Shown here: positions 10,188-17,346 of the stretch, in pieces | How the letters are laid out: each line of letters opens with the position of its first letter | Numbering within the stretch: position 1 is the stretch's first letter | Assembly: GCA_947577185.1 (NCBI GenBank) | Contig: CANPUE010000001.1 | Location: 62,001 to 126,000 of the forward strand | Length of the DNA stretch: 64,000 bases | Direction: 5' to 3' | DNA from: an uncultured Lachnospiraceae bacterium | GTDB taxonomy: Bacteria > Bacillota > Clostridia > Lachnospirales > Lachnospiraceae | The notes under the pieces: model-generated | The model's database searches: none | Told to the model about the DNA's origin: nothing | The model's input: the letters and a program-made list of their open reading frames with translations, nothing else | Position numbers and translations under genes: made by a program

Positions 10188-11453
10188 TTACTCATCCAGA
10201 TCCTCTGAAACAGTTTCCTCCTGATCCGCCTCATATTCCTCTGATGCGTATTCTTCCGAATCATAGTCTCCCTCTTCACTGGAATCCTCTTCGTACTCCG
10301 CCCCGTCTTCGTAAGAAGCCTCCTCATAGGATCCGACTTCATACTCGTCGTTTTCGTACTCGTCATCATCGTACTCATCTTCATCATATTCATAATCTTC
10401 ATAGCGGAAGCCCGGCGCATCCTTGGCCTGTGTTTCGCTCTTGATGTCAATTTTATAACCCGTCAGTCTGGCCGCCAGTCTCGCGTTCTGTCCCTCTTTT
10501 CCGATCGCAAGGGAGAGCTGGTAATCCGGAACGACTACTTTGGCCGTCTTTTCATCCGGATCTGCAAAAACCGCCACGATTTTGGCCGGTGACAATGCAT
10601 TCTGAATCAGGTTGCCCGGATTTTCATCCCAGTTTATGATATCAATCTTCTCACCGCGCAGCTCTTCCACAATGGAATTGACTCTCGCCCCATTGATCCC
10701 GACACAGGCGCCGACTGCGTCCACATTGGGATTGTTGGAACGTACGGAAATCTTTGTCCTGCTCCCGGCCTCTCTGGCTATGCTCATGATCTCTACCGTA
10801 CCGTCTTTGATCTCCGTCACCTCAGTCTCAAACAGTCTTTTGACAAGTTCCGGATGCGTGCGGCTTACCAGTATTCTCGGTCCTTTTGGTGTATTCTTGA
10901 CTTCCAGAATATATACCTTGATTCTTTCCGTCGGTTTAAAGTTCTCGCCGCGCACCTGCTCGCTCTCATTTAAGACGGCATCCGTCTTGCCAAGATTGAT
11001 GGAAATATTTCTTCCCACATAACGCTGCACGATGCCGGTGACCACATCCTTCTCTTTCTCGTAATACTGGTTATAGATAACGCTTCTTTCCTCTTCACGG
11101 ATCTTCTGCAAAATGACATTCTTCGCATTCTGCGTCGCAATACGCCCAAACTCCTTGGACTTGATCTCCACATGCAGAATGTCTCCAAGTTCCGCTCTCG
11201 CGGAAACTTTGAGGGCATCCTCAAATGAGATCTGCAGGCAGTCGTCCTCCACTTCCTCCACAACTTCCTTCTCGGCGTAGCATAAAAAGTCACATGTATC
11301 TCTGTCAATCTCTACTTTGATATTATCCGCCTTGCCAAAATGATTCTTGCAGGCTGTAAGCAAAGAATTCTCGATCGCATCAAACAGCGTTTCCTTGCTG
11401 ATCTCTTTCTCCTTTTCCAGCATATCCAATGCTTCCATCAATTCCTTATTCAT
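10188..11453 (-). CDS. nusA: Transcription elongation/termination factor NusA with acidic tail
   Basis: A 421-residue NusA, which modulates pausing, termination and antitermination of RNA polymerase. It has an N-terminal polymerase-binding domain, S1 domain (about 130-200), and KH domains with VGACVGINGARVNSIVEEL (about 240) and LAIGKEGQNARLAARL (about 315). The last 65 residues are a run of Asp, Glu and Tyr. The longest frame starts at 11495, but the ATG at 11453 has AGGAGG about 11 bases ahead and begins MNKELMEALDMLEKEKEI as in homologues. It starts 38 bases after rimP. Confidence 0.96.
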   Translation of the reverse strand: MNKELMEALDMLEKEKEISKETLFDAIENSLLTACKNHFGKADNIKVEIDRDTCDFLCYAEKEVVEEVEDDCLQISFEDALKVSARAELGDILHVEIKSKEFGRIATQNAKNVILQKIREEERSVIYNQYYEKEKDVVTGIVQRYVGRNISINLGKTDAVLNESEQVRGENFKPTERIKVYILEVKNTPKGPRILVSRTHPELVKRLFETEVTEIKDGTVEIMSIAREAGSRTKISVRSNNPNVDAVGACVGINGARVNSIVEELRGEKIDIINWDENPGNLIQNALSPAKIVAVFADPDEKTAKVVVPDYQLSLAIGKEGQNARLAARLTGYKIDIKSETQAKDAPGFRYEDYEYDEDEYDDDEYENDEYEVGSYEEASYEDGAEYEEDSSEEGDYDSEEYASEEYEADQEETVSEDLDE

Positions 11454-11491
11454 TTTTCCAGTATCCTCCTTCAATTGTTTTGTTCCTGTCC

Positions 11492-11956
11492 TCAAAAATG
11501 TAACGCCAGTCTGATCAGTGCGATTTCCCCTCTGGCAAATGTTTTTTCCCCGTTATCTATCGTAATGGTGATCGTATCCGCATCAAATGCTTTCAAAATT
11601 CCCTCAAATTCTTTCTGCTGGTCCACCGGCTTATAAGTCTTGATCTCCACTTCCTCTCCCAGACTCTTTGCAAGGTGCTTATCTTTTTTTAACGCCCTGC
11701 CAAGTCCCGGACTGCTCACTTCCAGGATATAGGAATCTTCTATGAAGTCTTCTTTGTCGAGCGCATCGGACAATGCGCGGCTCACCATTTCGCAGTCATT
11801 TATGTTAACGCCGTCAGGCTTATCGATATAGGCTCTTAAATACCAGTCGCTTCCTTCTTTCACATATTCAATATCATAGATTTCGACACCGAAACGTTCT
11901 ATGATCGGCTGCAGCAATGCTTCCGTCTGGTTCTCGTAATTTTCCCGTTTTGACAT
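11492..11956 (-). CDS. rimP: Ribosome maturation factor RimP
   Basis: A 154-residue RimP (YlxS), needed for 30S subunit maturation. Conserved segments include EIYDIEYVKEGSDWYLRAYI (about 25-45), DKPDGVNINDCEMVSRALSD and LEVSSPGLGRALKKDKH. It is the first gene of the operon, behind a promoter at 12050-12078 and a strong leader hairpin. Confidence 0.95.
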   Translation of the reverse strand: MSKRENYENQTEALLQPIIERFGVEIYDIEYVKEGSDWYLRAYIDKPDGVNINDCEMVSRALSDALDKEDFIEDSYILEVSSPGLGRALKKDKHLAKSLGEEVEIKTYKPVDQQKEFEGILKAFDADTITITIDNGEKTFARGEIALIRLALHF

Positions 11957-11996
11957 TGGTCTTCCTTTCTTAATCGTTGCTTTCCCTTCACATTAA

Positions 11997-12022
11997 AAGA
12001 GTGGACTCGCAAGCCCACTCTT
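11997..12022 (-). promoter_or_regulatory. Leader hairpin ahead of rimP
   Basis: An 11-bp stem (AAGAGTGG and CCACTCTT arms extended by a G-U pair and two more pairs) closed by a TGCG loop, followed by TTTTAATG. It lies between the promoter and the rimP start, so it may be an attenuator or mRNA-stability element of the rimP-nusA-infB operon. The U run is short, so termination is not certain. Confidence 0.55.
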
Positions 12023-12049
12023 ATCGTAAATACTATTGAATACTGTTAC

Positions 12050-12078
12050 AGTGTAGCATTAAATGCCCCAAGTTGCAA
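12050..12078 (-). promoter_or_regulatory. Promoter of the rimP-nusA-infB operon
   Basis: TTGCAA (12073-12078), a 17-base spacer and TACACT (12050-12055) on the minus strand, upstream of the leader hairpin and rimP. Confidence 0.5.
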
Positions 12079-12128
12079 GCAAAATCTAAAAATCAGATTA
12101 AAAAATTGAAAAAATTTTAAAAAAACAC

Positions 12129-12157
12129 TTGCATTTTGGAGAAATCTATAATAGAAT
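12129..12157 (+). promoter_or_regulatory. Promoter of tRNA-Glu
   Basis: TTGCAT (12129-12134), a 17-base spacer and TAGAAT (12152-12157), followed about 20 bases later by the tRNA 5' end. Confidence 0.6.
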
Positions 12158-12176
12158 AATCAAGTACTAAGCAAAT

Positions 12177-12248
12177 GGCTCGTTGGTCAAGCGGTTAAGA
12201 CGCCGCCCTCTCACGGCGGAAACAGGGGTTCGATTCCCCTACGAGCTG
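12177..12248 (+). tRNA. tRNA-Glu (anticodon CTC)
   Basis: A 72-base cloverleaf with acceptor arms GGCTCGT and ACGAGCT, anticodon stem CCGCC/GGCGG with loop CTCTCAC, and T arm GGGGTTCGATTCCCC. The anticodon CTC reads GAG (Glu). The CCA end is not encoded. It has its own promoter and terminator. Confidence 0.93.
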
Positions 12249-12289
12249 TTGACTGTTTATTTATTTTAAGAACAGCCCAACCCGAAAAG

Positions 12290-12330
12290 ATGCTTAATTA
12301 CCGGAATTCTGGTGATTAGGCATATTTTTT
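12290..12330 (+). terminator. Intrinsic terminator after tRNA-Glu
   Basis: Arms ATGCTTAATTACC and GGTGATTAGGCAT form a 13-bp stem with G-U pairs, followed by ATTTTTTG. Confidence 0.8.
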
Positions 12331-12694
12331 GCGAGGATTTCTTTGATTACATTTTTTTATTTTTCATAGTCTATTATTGAGAATCTGCAATTTTTAATCT
12401 GTAATGCAGTCATCATAACTTTTCCGCTTCAAAAATCCAAAGTCAATGAATTTCTCCGCAAGCTCCACTGTTCCTTTTTATTTCTCCAATATCGTAAACT
12501 TTTCTTTCTGTTTCCACTTGACTCTGCCCTTTACGGACATGATGCTATGATCACAGCCCGAACATGGTATGGATGGTCATACGTCCAATGACTGCCTTGC
12601 ATATGGACACATTATACCATAAAACTTTGCATGAATATATAAATAACAGTGTCAATTATGTCTTTCATATGTTATGCTTTTTAAGGGTGATAGA
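12331..12694. other. Intergenic stretch with a possible decayed coding remnant
   Basis: No intact gene is seen. On the minus strand from about 12570 down to 12400 a frame reads a CSGC motif and then RVKWKQKEKFTILEK, a stop, KGTVELAEKFIDFGFLKRK and a final stop, which looks like a fragment of a lost protein. It may be chance. The region after the tRNA-Glu terminator is AT-rich. Confidence 0.3.
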
Positions 12695-13693
12695 ATGAGT
12701 CATTATATTTTGCAGCTTGCGGAGTTGTTGTCAATGGGGCATTCCACAGTAAGGAAAGAATTGGAAACTTGTGTCGCGGACACGGAAAAGTACTGTAAAG
12801 AGCATCGACAGGAATATGAAACATTGAGCTGTCTTGGCGGAGTGATCGCTGAGGAGGATTACGGATGTATACAATGGCTCATTTTGGCAGAGTGTCTGGT
12901 CAGGTACAATATTGCAGCCATGTTGGACTGGAAGTGTGAACTGGAGGATTTTGCGTATTTTGTAAAAGGTTTGGCAGGAAAGCGCAAATATAAACTTACA
13001 TTTCGCACAGCATGGTTTGATGAGGAAGAGTCTATAGAAGAATGGTGCGCAGTCCTGAATGTAAAATGGCAATCGGCTGGGGTGTATTTTGCGCAGCTTG
13101 ATATGTGCAGTGACTCCTATACGCTTCTGCCGATTTTGTCTGATCAGTATGAACTTGCACGGAGGCTTGCAAAAGAGCTTGGACAAAGAATCATTCTGCC
13201 AGATGTAGAAAATCCAGAGGCCTCTTCCGAAGCACTTTACAATTTCTTGCAAAGACATCCTTATACACTATCTGCTCACCGGAGCCCTGCGCCGGTATCG
13301 TGTGAGAACTGCTTTACGGACAGCAGTATTGTATATCCTGTTATTCCCTGTAATTGTGAGAGAGGGAAACAATATCAGATCGTAATAAATACACAGAAAC
13401 TGACACCCAGACAAATAGTAGTTGCAAGCAAACATATGCGTATGGGGGCAATGGAGATGCGGCAGCGGCTCACGTTGGGAAAAGATGTGTATGTTAAGGC
13501 ATATTTACAGGATACATTGTTGGCAATAAATGAATTGGAGAAAGAACTGATCGCGTATGAGGTTCTGCCTGAAGCACCGCAATATCTGCATTTTCAAGAA
13601 TGCCGGAAAAGGCAGGTACCTAGTGAAAGATATGATTATAAATATTCTCTGTTGGACAGGGAACGTGAGAAGGAATGGTCCGGCAAAGATTGA
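12695..13693 (+). CDS. Hypothetical protein, possibly DUF6630-like
   Basis: A 332-residue soluble protein with no signal peptide or membrane segment; it is not firmly recognised. The stretch from about 90 to 160 (LDWKCELEDFAYFVKGLAG, then a segment ending AQLDMCSDSYTLLPI) reminds me of DUF6630 proteins, and CSDSYTLLPI is its most family-like motif. A pair of CxC-like cysteines lies near 220-245 (CENC, CNCERG). The start at 12695 is chosen because AAGGGTGATAGA precedes it; another ATG lies at 12674. It is one of very few plus-strand genes here and stands between two tRNA genes, a common site for acquired genes. Function unknown. Confidence 0.75.
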   Translation: MSHYILQLAELLSMGHSTVRKELETCVADTEKYCKEHRQEYETLSCLGGVIAEEDYGCIQWLILAECLVRYNIAAMLDWKCELEDFAYFVKGLAGKRKYKLTFRTAWFDEEESIEEWCAVLNVKWQSAGVYFAQLDMCSDSYTLLPILSDQYELARRLAKELGQRIILPDVENPEASSEALYNFLQRHPYTLSAHRSPAPVSCENCFTDSSIVYPVIPCNCERGKQYQIVINTQKLTPRQIVVASKHMRMGAMEMRQRLTLGKDVYVKAYLQDTLLAINELEKELIAYEVLPEAPQYLHFQECRKRQVPSERYDYKYSLLDREREKEWSGKD

Positions 13694-13843
13694 TATAGAG
13701 CGGAATGCGTGGCTTTGTAAATACGCACATGGGAGTGACATTATATGGTCAAATGCATTTATTCATAAAGACCGCAGTGGTTTCTTCATGGTTATACCTT
13801 ACGCCATTTCCTTTGAAATGCATCACAGAAATGCATCACAAAT

Positions 13844-13870
13844 AAAAAAATCCCGATATCATCAGGATTT
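13844..13870 (-). terminator. Intrinsic terminator after tRNA-Ala
   Basis: On the minus strand AAATCCTGAT, loop GAT, ATCGGGATTT, then a T run. The stem is 10 bp with one G-U pair. It may also act weakly on the plus-strand gene that ends at 13693. Confidence 0.8.
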
Positions 13871-13875
13871 TTGAA

Positions 13876-13948
13876 TGGAGCATACGGGATTCGAACCCGT
13901 GGCCTCAACAATGCGAATGTTGCGCGCTCCCAACTGCGCTAATGCCCC
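13876..13948 (-). tRNA. tRNA-Ala (anticodon CGC)
   Basis: A 73-base cloverleaf with acceptor GGGGCAT paired to ATGCTCC and discriminator A, anticodon stem CAACA/TGTTG with loop TTCGCAT, and T arm CGGGTTCGAATCCCG. The anticodon CGC reads GCG (Ala). CCA is not encoded. Confidence 0.93.
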
Positions 13949-14022
13949 ATGGCAATAAGTATAGCATAATCTGCGAAAAAATCAAGCTAAAATATAAAAT
14001 TCCCGCTATTTCTCTGTGATTC

Positions 14023-14613
14023 TCACCCATTGATCTTACGTATCACGCGGCACGGATTTCCGACAGCAACGGAATGTTCCGGAATATCCTTTGTGACGAC
14101 GCTTCCTGCCCCGATCACAGCCCCATTTCCGATCGTTACACCCGGGAGGACGACTACGCCCCCGCCCAGCCAGCAGCCGTCCCCGATTTTGATCGGCAGT
14201 GCATAGGTACGGCAAAAATACGCTTCCGATTCGGGCGTCCAGTCGGGCGTAAGCCTCTCGGACAGTTCTACAGGATGGGTTGCCGTATAGAGCTGCACAT
14301 TTGACGCGATCAGCACATTATTGCCAATGGTGATCTTATTGCAGTCTACAAACGTACAGTTCATATTCACCGACACATTATTCCCAATATAAATATTCCG
14401 CCCATAGTCACAGATGAACGGCTGTCCGACAGATACGTTCGTCCCGATCTTACCGAACAGCTGTTCCAGAATCGTTCTCTTCTCTTCTTTCTGCTCGTAC
14501 GCAAGAGCATGGTATTTCCTGAGCAGCTCTCGCGCATGCGCCTTGAATGTAAGGAAGATCTTATCATGGCAGTCATAGTATTCCCCTGCCATACATTTTT
14601 CTAATTCATTCAT
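14023..14613 (-). CDS. Maltose/galactoside O-acetyltransferase-like hexapeptide-repeat protein
   Basis: A 196-residue left-handed beta-helix acetyltransferase of the LacA/Maa (NodL) family, acetyl-CoA dependent and acting on sugars. It has the N-terminal Maa domain (MAGEYYDCHD near residue 8), hexapeptide repeats from about 65, the catalytic histidine in LYTATHPVE near 112, and the terminal GSVVTKDIPEHSVAVGNPCRVIRKI. The open frame continues upstream to 15117, but that part is antisense-frame noise inside the permease gene; the ATG at 14613 has GGGGTGGGG ahead and matches the family start. Confidence 0.93.
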   Translation of the reverse strand: MNELEKCMAGEYYDCHDKIFLTFKAHARELLRKYHALAYEQKEEKRTILEQLFGKIGTNVSVGQPFICDYGRNIYIGNNVSVNMNCTFVDCNKITIGNNVLIASNVQLYTATHPVELSERLTPDWTPESEAYFCRTYALPIKIGDGCWLGGGVVVLPGVTIGNGAVIGAGSVVTKDIPEHSVAVGNPCRVIRKING

Positions 14614-14666
14614 ATTGCCCCACCCCGCACCGAAATAAACAGAAAGAGCATTCTGTGCTGCGACCG

Positions 14667-15845
14667 TCACGCTTCTTTTGTTTCTTCCGGCTCCGGCTCT
14701 TTTCTTTTTATTTTTAACGCATTTCTTTTGTTCACGCTCTCCCGGAACAGCGCGTAGCCTGTTGACATGAGTGGAATAAACACCAGCATGCCGACGACCC
14801 CGAACAGACTGCCGCCAACGCTGACCGCCATCAGCACCCAGATAGAAGGCAGGCCGACAGAGCTCCCTACCACCCTGGGATAAATCAGGTTCCCTTCCAA
14901 CTGTTGTAATACCAAAAACAATACTACAAACCAAAGGGCCTGCAGCGGATTGTTGATCAGGATCAGGAAAGCTCCCACGGCACATCCGATAAAGGCTCCC
15001 ACGATGGGAATCAGCGCCGTGAATGCGATCAGAACACCGACCATAAGGGCGTACGGCATACCGAAGATCGTCATACAGACAACAAACATCGTTCCCAGAA
15101 TCACTGCTTCGAGACACTGACCCGTAATAAAATTACTGAAATTTCTATATAAAAGTCCGCAGATCTCCAGCACGCGCTCTTCTGCCTGCCGTGGGAAATA
15201 AGCCGAAAGGATCCTGCGTCCCTGATCCGCCAGCCGTTCCTTCTGCGCCAGAATATACAGGGCAAAGACAAACGCGATACTCCCGTTGACCACGCCGGAA
15301 ATGATGCTGCCTGCCACGCTGAATGTGGAGTTGAGCATATTACCCGCACCGTTTCTCAAAAAGTCGAATACACTGTCCAAAATACTGTCCCAATTGATCT
15401 CGATCGCTTCCAGTTCCGCTACCCAGTCGGCAAACATCGGTTCGTTCTCCGCCAGATGTTCCACTTCTTTCATCATCTGTTCCATAAAGACAGGAATCTT
15501 TCTCCCGATCTCAGAAGCGGTTGATGCCGTCTGCGGCAGGACCATTCCGACGACCACGGTAAGGATCAGGGCAATCAGGACGATCGAAAGCACCATGCTT
15601 AACGGCCGCTTTATTTTCTGTGCCGTCTTACCCTGATAACGTCCTAAAAGTTTCTCCTCGATCGCTTTCATCAGGATGTTTAAGACAAACGCAACGGCGC
15701 CGCCGCATAAAAACGGCTTCAGAATGCCAATCACGAATGCTGCCCCCATGAATACTCTGTCGCTGTAAATGAGCCCCAGTATCAACAATGCCGCCAGCAC
15801 CATCAGATTCCTGATCTGTTTTATTTTCTGTCTGCTAAACTCCAT
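14667..15845 (-). CDS. AI-2E family (PerM-like) membrane permease
   Basis: A 392-residue membrane protein of the AI-2E/PerM/YdiK family. It has two hydrophobic helices near the start, a soluble region (about 120-190, EIGRKIPVFMEQMMKEVEHL), then a block of four or five helices with the family motif FGMPYALMVGVLIAFTALIP followed by VGAFIG. The ATG at 15845 has AAGGGA about 10 bases ahead; earlier ATGs have no site. The family includes autoinducer-2 exporters and Na/H antiporters, so the substrate cannot be named. Confidence 0.9.
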   Translation of the reverse strand: MEFSRQKIKQIRNLMVLAALLILGLIYSDRVFMGAAFVIGILKPFLCGGAVAFVLNILMKAIEEKLLGRYQGKTAQKIKRPLSMVLSIVLIALILTVVVGMVLPQTASTASEIGRKIPVFMEQMMKEVEHLAENEPMFADWVAELEAIEINWDSILDSVFDFLRNGAGNMLNSTFSVAGSIISGVVNGSIAFVFALYILAQKERLADQGRRILSAYFPRQAEERVLEICGLLYRNFSNFITGQCLEAVILGTMFVVCMTIFGMPYALMVGVLIAFTALIPIVGAFIGCAVGAFLILINNPLQALWFVVLFLVLQQLEGNLIYPRVVGSSVGLPSIWVLMAVSVGGSLFGVVGMLVFIPLMSTGYALFRESVNKRNALKIKRKEPEPEETKEA

Positions 15846-16013
15846 ACTCTGTATTTCCCTTTCTTTTTCTTTTCTCTGCTGCATATCTGCTTTCATAAAC
15901 AAAGACTTACGCCTATTTTAGCGGTTCAGAGATAAATAAGCAACCTCTTTCTTCCACAGATATTCATTTCCACCGCCGTTTCCTGCGTGCTTCTCTATGG
16001 CGTCATTCGTCGG

Positions 16014-17306
16014 TCACTGACTGATCGCATTCGGATAGATCCGCTCCATTCTGGCATCGTCAAAATGTACATCCATACTCTGTTCCCATCCGGATACCGC
16101 CGCTTTCCCCGCGGCACGGGTATCATACCGGACCAGAGCCAATATGGAGATAACGATGTCCGCAGCCAGGAACACCACCGCGGTCCCTGTCAGCACACGC
16201 CCCGTTTTTCTCAAAATAAACTCGATCAGACATGCCGCTTTGGGATACAGGACCTTGATCCATACGACGGCCGCGATTCCCCAGAAAAAGCAGTAAAGCA
16301 GGTTGATCCTTCCTCCAAGGTTAAACGGCATGCCGCTATAGTCCCAGAACACTTTCCCAAAAAAGAGTTCCGTGAAGACACTGCACATATATTCATAAGC
16401 ACCGCCCAGAAAAAATCCGACCCAGAAGATATGGTGATCCTGTTTTTGCCTGTCCTTATAAAGGAGTGCGGTCACGAGCGCGATCGCAAGCCCCCAGACG
16501 ACACTGAAATCCCCCCACACCAGACTGCTGCGGCTCATCCAGACACCTGTCGTCAGACGACAGAACAGCGTTTCCACAACATCTCCGGCAAAGGCGCCGA
16601 TCAAAAACAGCCAAAACAGCTGTACAAGGCTGCAGGTATCCGTATCTTTCTCTTTTTCCTGTGCCCGCTCCTGCAGGACACATGGGTAAGATCTGCCGAT
16701 TCTCCTTTCAATCTGAGCCGACACTTTTGCAGCGATCCGAAAGGTGACTCTTTGCAGCTTATGGTTCCACCCAAGCAGCCCCGGCAGTTTTTCTTCCATG
16801 TGATAAATCGACAGCAGGGTTCCTGCAAAATCAATGAAGCCCACCGCCAAAAGCCCCCAGACTGCGGCCCTGCCCACAGCTGCCGGCAGCATGTGATAAA
16901 GCCCCAGCAGGATTCCATTCCCGTACCGAACCGCCAAAAGTCCGAGTATGCCCCACAATACAGAATATTGAACGCAGACATACCCGTCAAAGTTCCACTT
17001 TTTGCCGGAATAGTCCCACCATTTTTTTCGCTTCATGCGCTCTAACAGTTTTCCTGCAAACCACTCGATCGAGGTCGCCACAGCCGCACTGCCCAGAAAG
17101 AGAAAAAAAAGATCATTTTTCAGATCATGCAGAAAAACCGTCAGAATCACGCCTGTCAAACCGTATACAAAACAAAACGGCCCCGACGCGAACCCACGGT
17201 TCCTGAAATCTTTCATTTTCAACGTTGCAACTGTCGTTTCAGCCAGCCATGCAAGAAAAGAATAACCAAAAAAGAGCATGGCAGTTTCATAAAACAGATT
17301 GTTCAT
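16014..17306 (-). CDS. Membrane protein with two CmpB-type (putative ABC transporter type IV) domains
   Basis: A 430-residue polytopic membrane protein. The first half carries the family pattern NRGFASGPFCFVYGLTG and later RKKWWDYSGKKWNFDGYVC. The second half repeats the topology with VVETLFCRLTTGVW, a GAYEYMCS segment and VFWDYSGMPFNLGGRINLLYC. This is an internal duplication of the PF06541-type domain (from memory of the family; usually single). The AAGGAG site sits one base before the ATG at 17318, so the ATG at 17306 is preferred. Function unknown; no ABC ATPase is adjacent. Confidence 0.85.
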   Translation of the reverse strand: MNNLFYETAMLFFGYSFLAWLAETTVATLKMKDFRNRGFASGPFCFVYGLTGVILTVFLHDLKNDLFFLFLGSAAVATSIEWFAGKLLERMKRKKWWDYSGKKWNFDGYVCVQYSVLWGILGLLAVRYGNGILLGLYHMLPAAVGRAAVWGLLAVGFIDFAGTLLSIYHMEEKLPGLLGWNHKLQRVTFRIAAKVSAQIERRIGRSYPCVLQERAQEKEKDTDTCSLVQLFWLFLIGAFAGDVVETLFCRLTTGVWMSRSSLVWGDFSVVWGLAIALVTALLYKDRQKQDHHIFWVGFFLGGAYEYMCSVFTELFFGKVFWDYSGMPFNLGGRINLLYCFFWGIAAVVWIKVLYPKAACLIEFILRKTGRVLTGTAVVFLAADIVISILALVRYDTRAAGKAAVSGWEQSMDVHFDDARMERIYPNAISQ

Positions 17307-17346
17307 CCCAATATCCATGCTCCTTTTGTAAATCTACCAACATATC

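Noticed and set aside
13557..13874. A 105-codon plus-strand frame after the unknown gene
   Set aside because: It overlaps the unknown gene in another frame and runs into the tRNA-Ala terminator; no ribosome site.
14614..15117. N-terminal 168-codon extension of the acetyltransferase frame
   Set aside because: It lies inside the AI-2E permease gene in another frame; the acetyltransferase has its own ATG and ribosome site at 14613.
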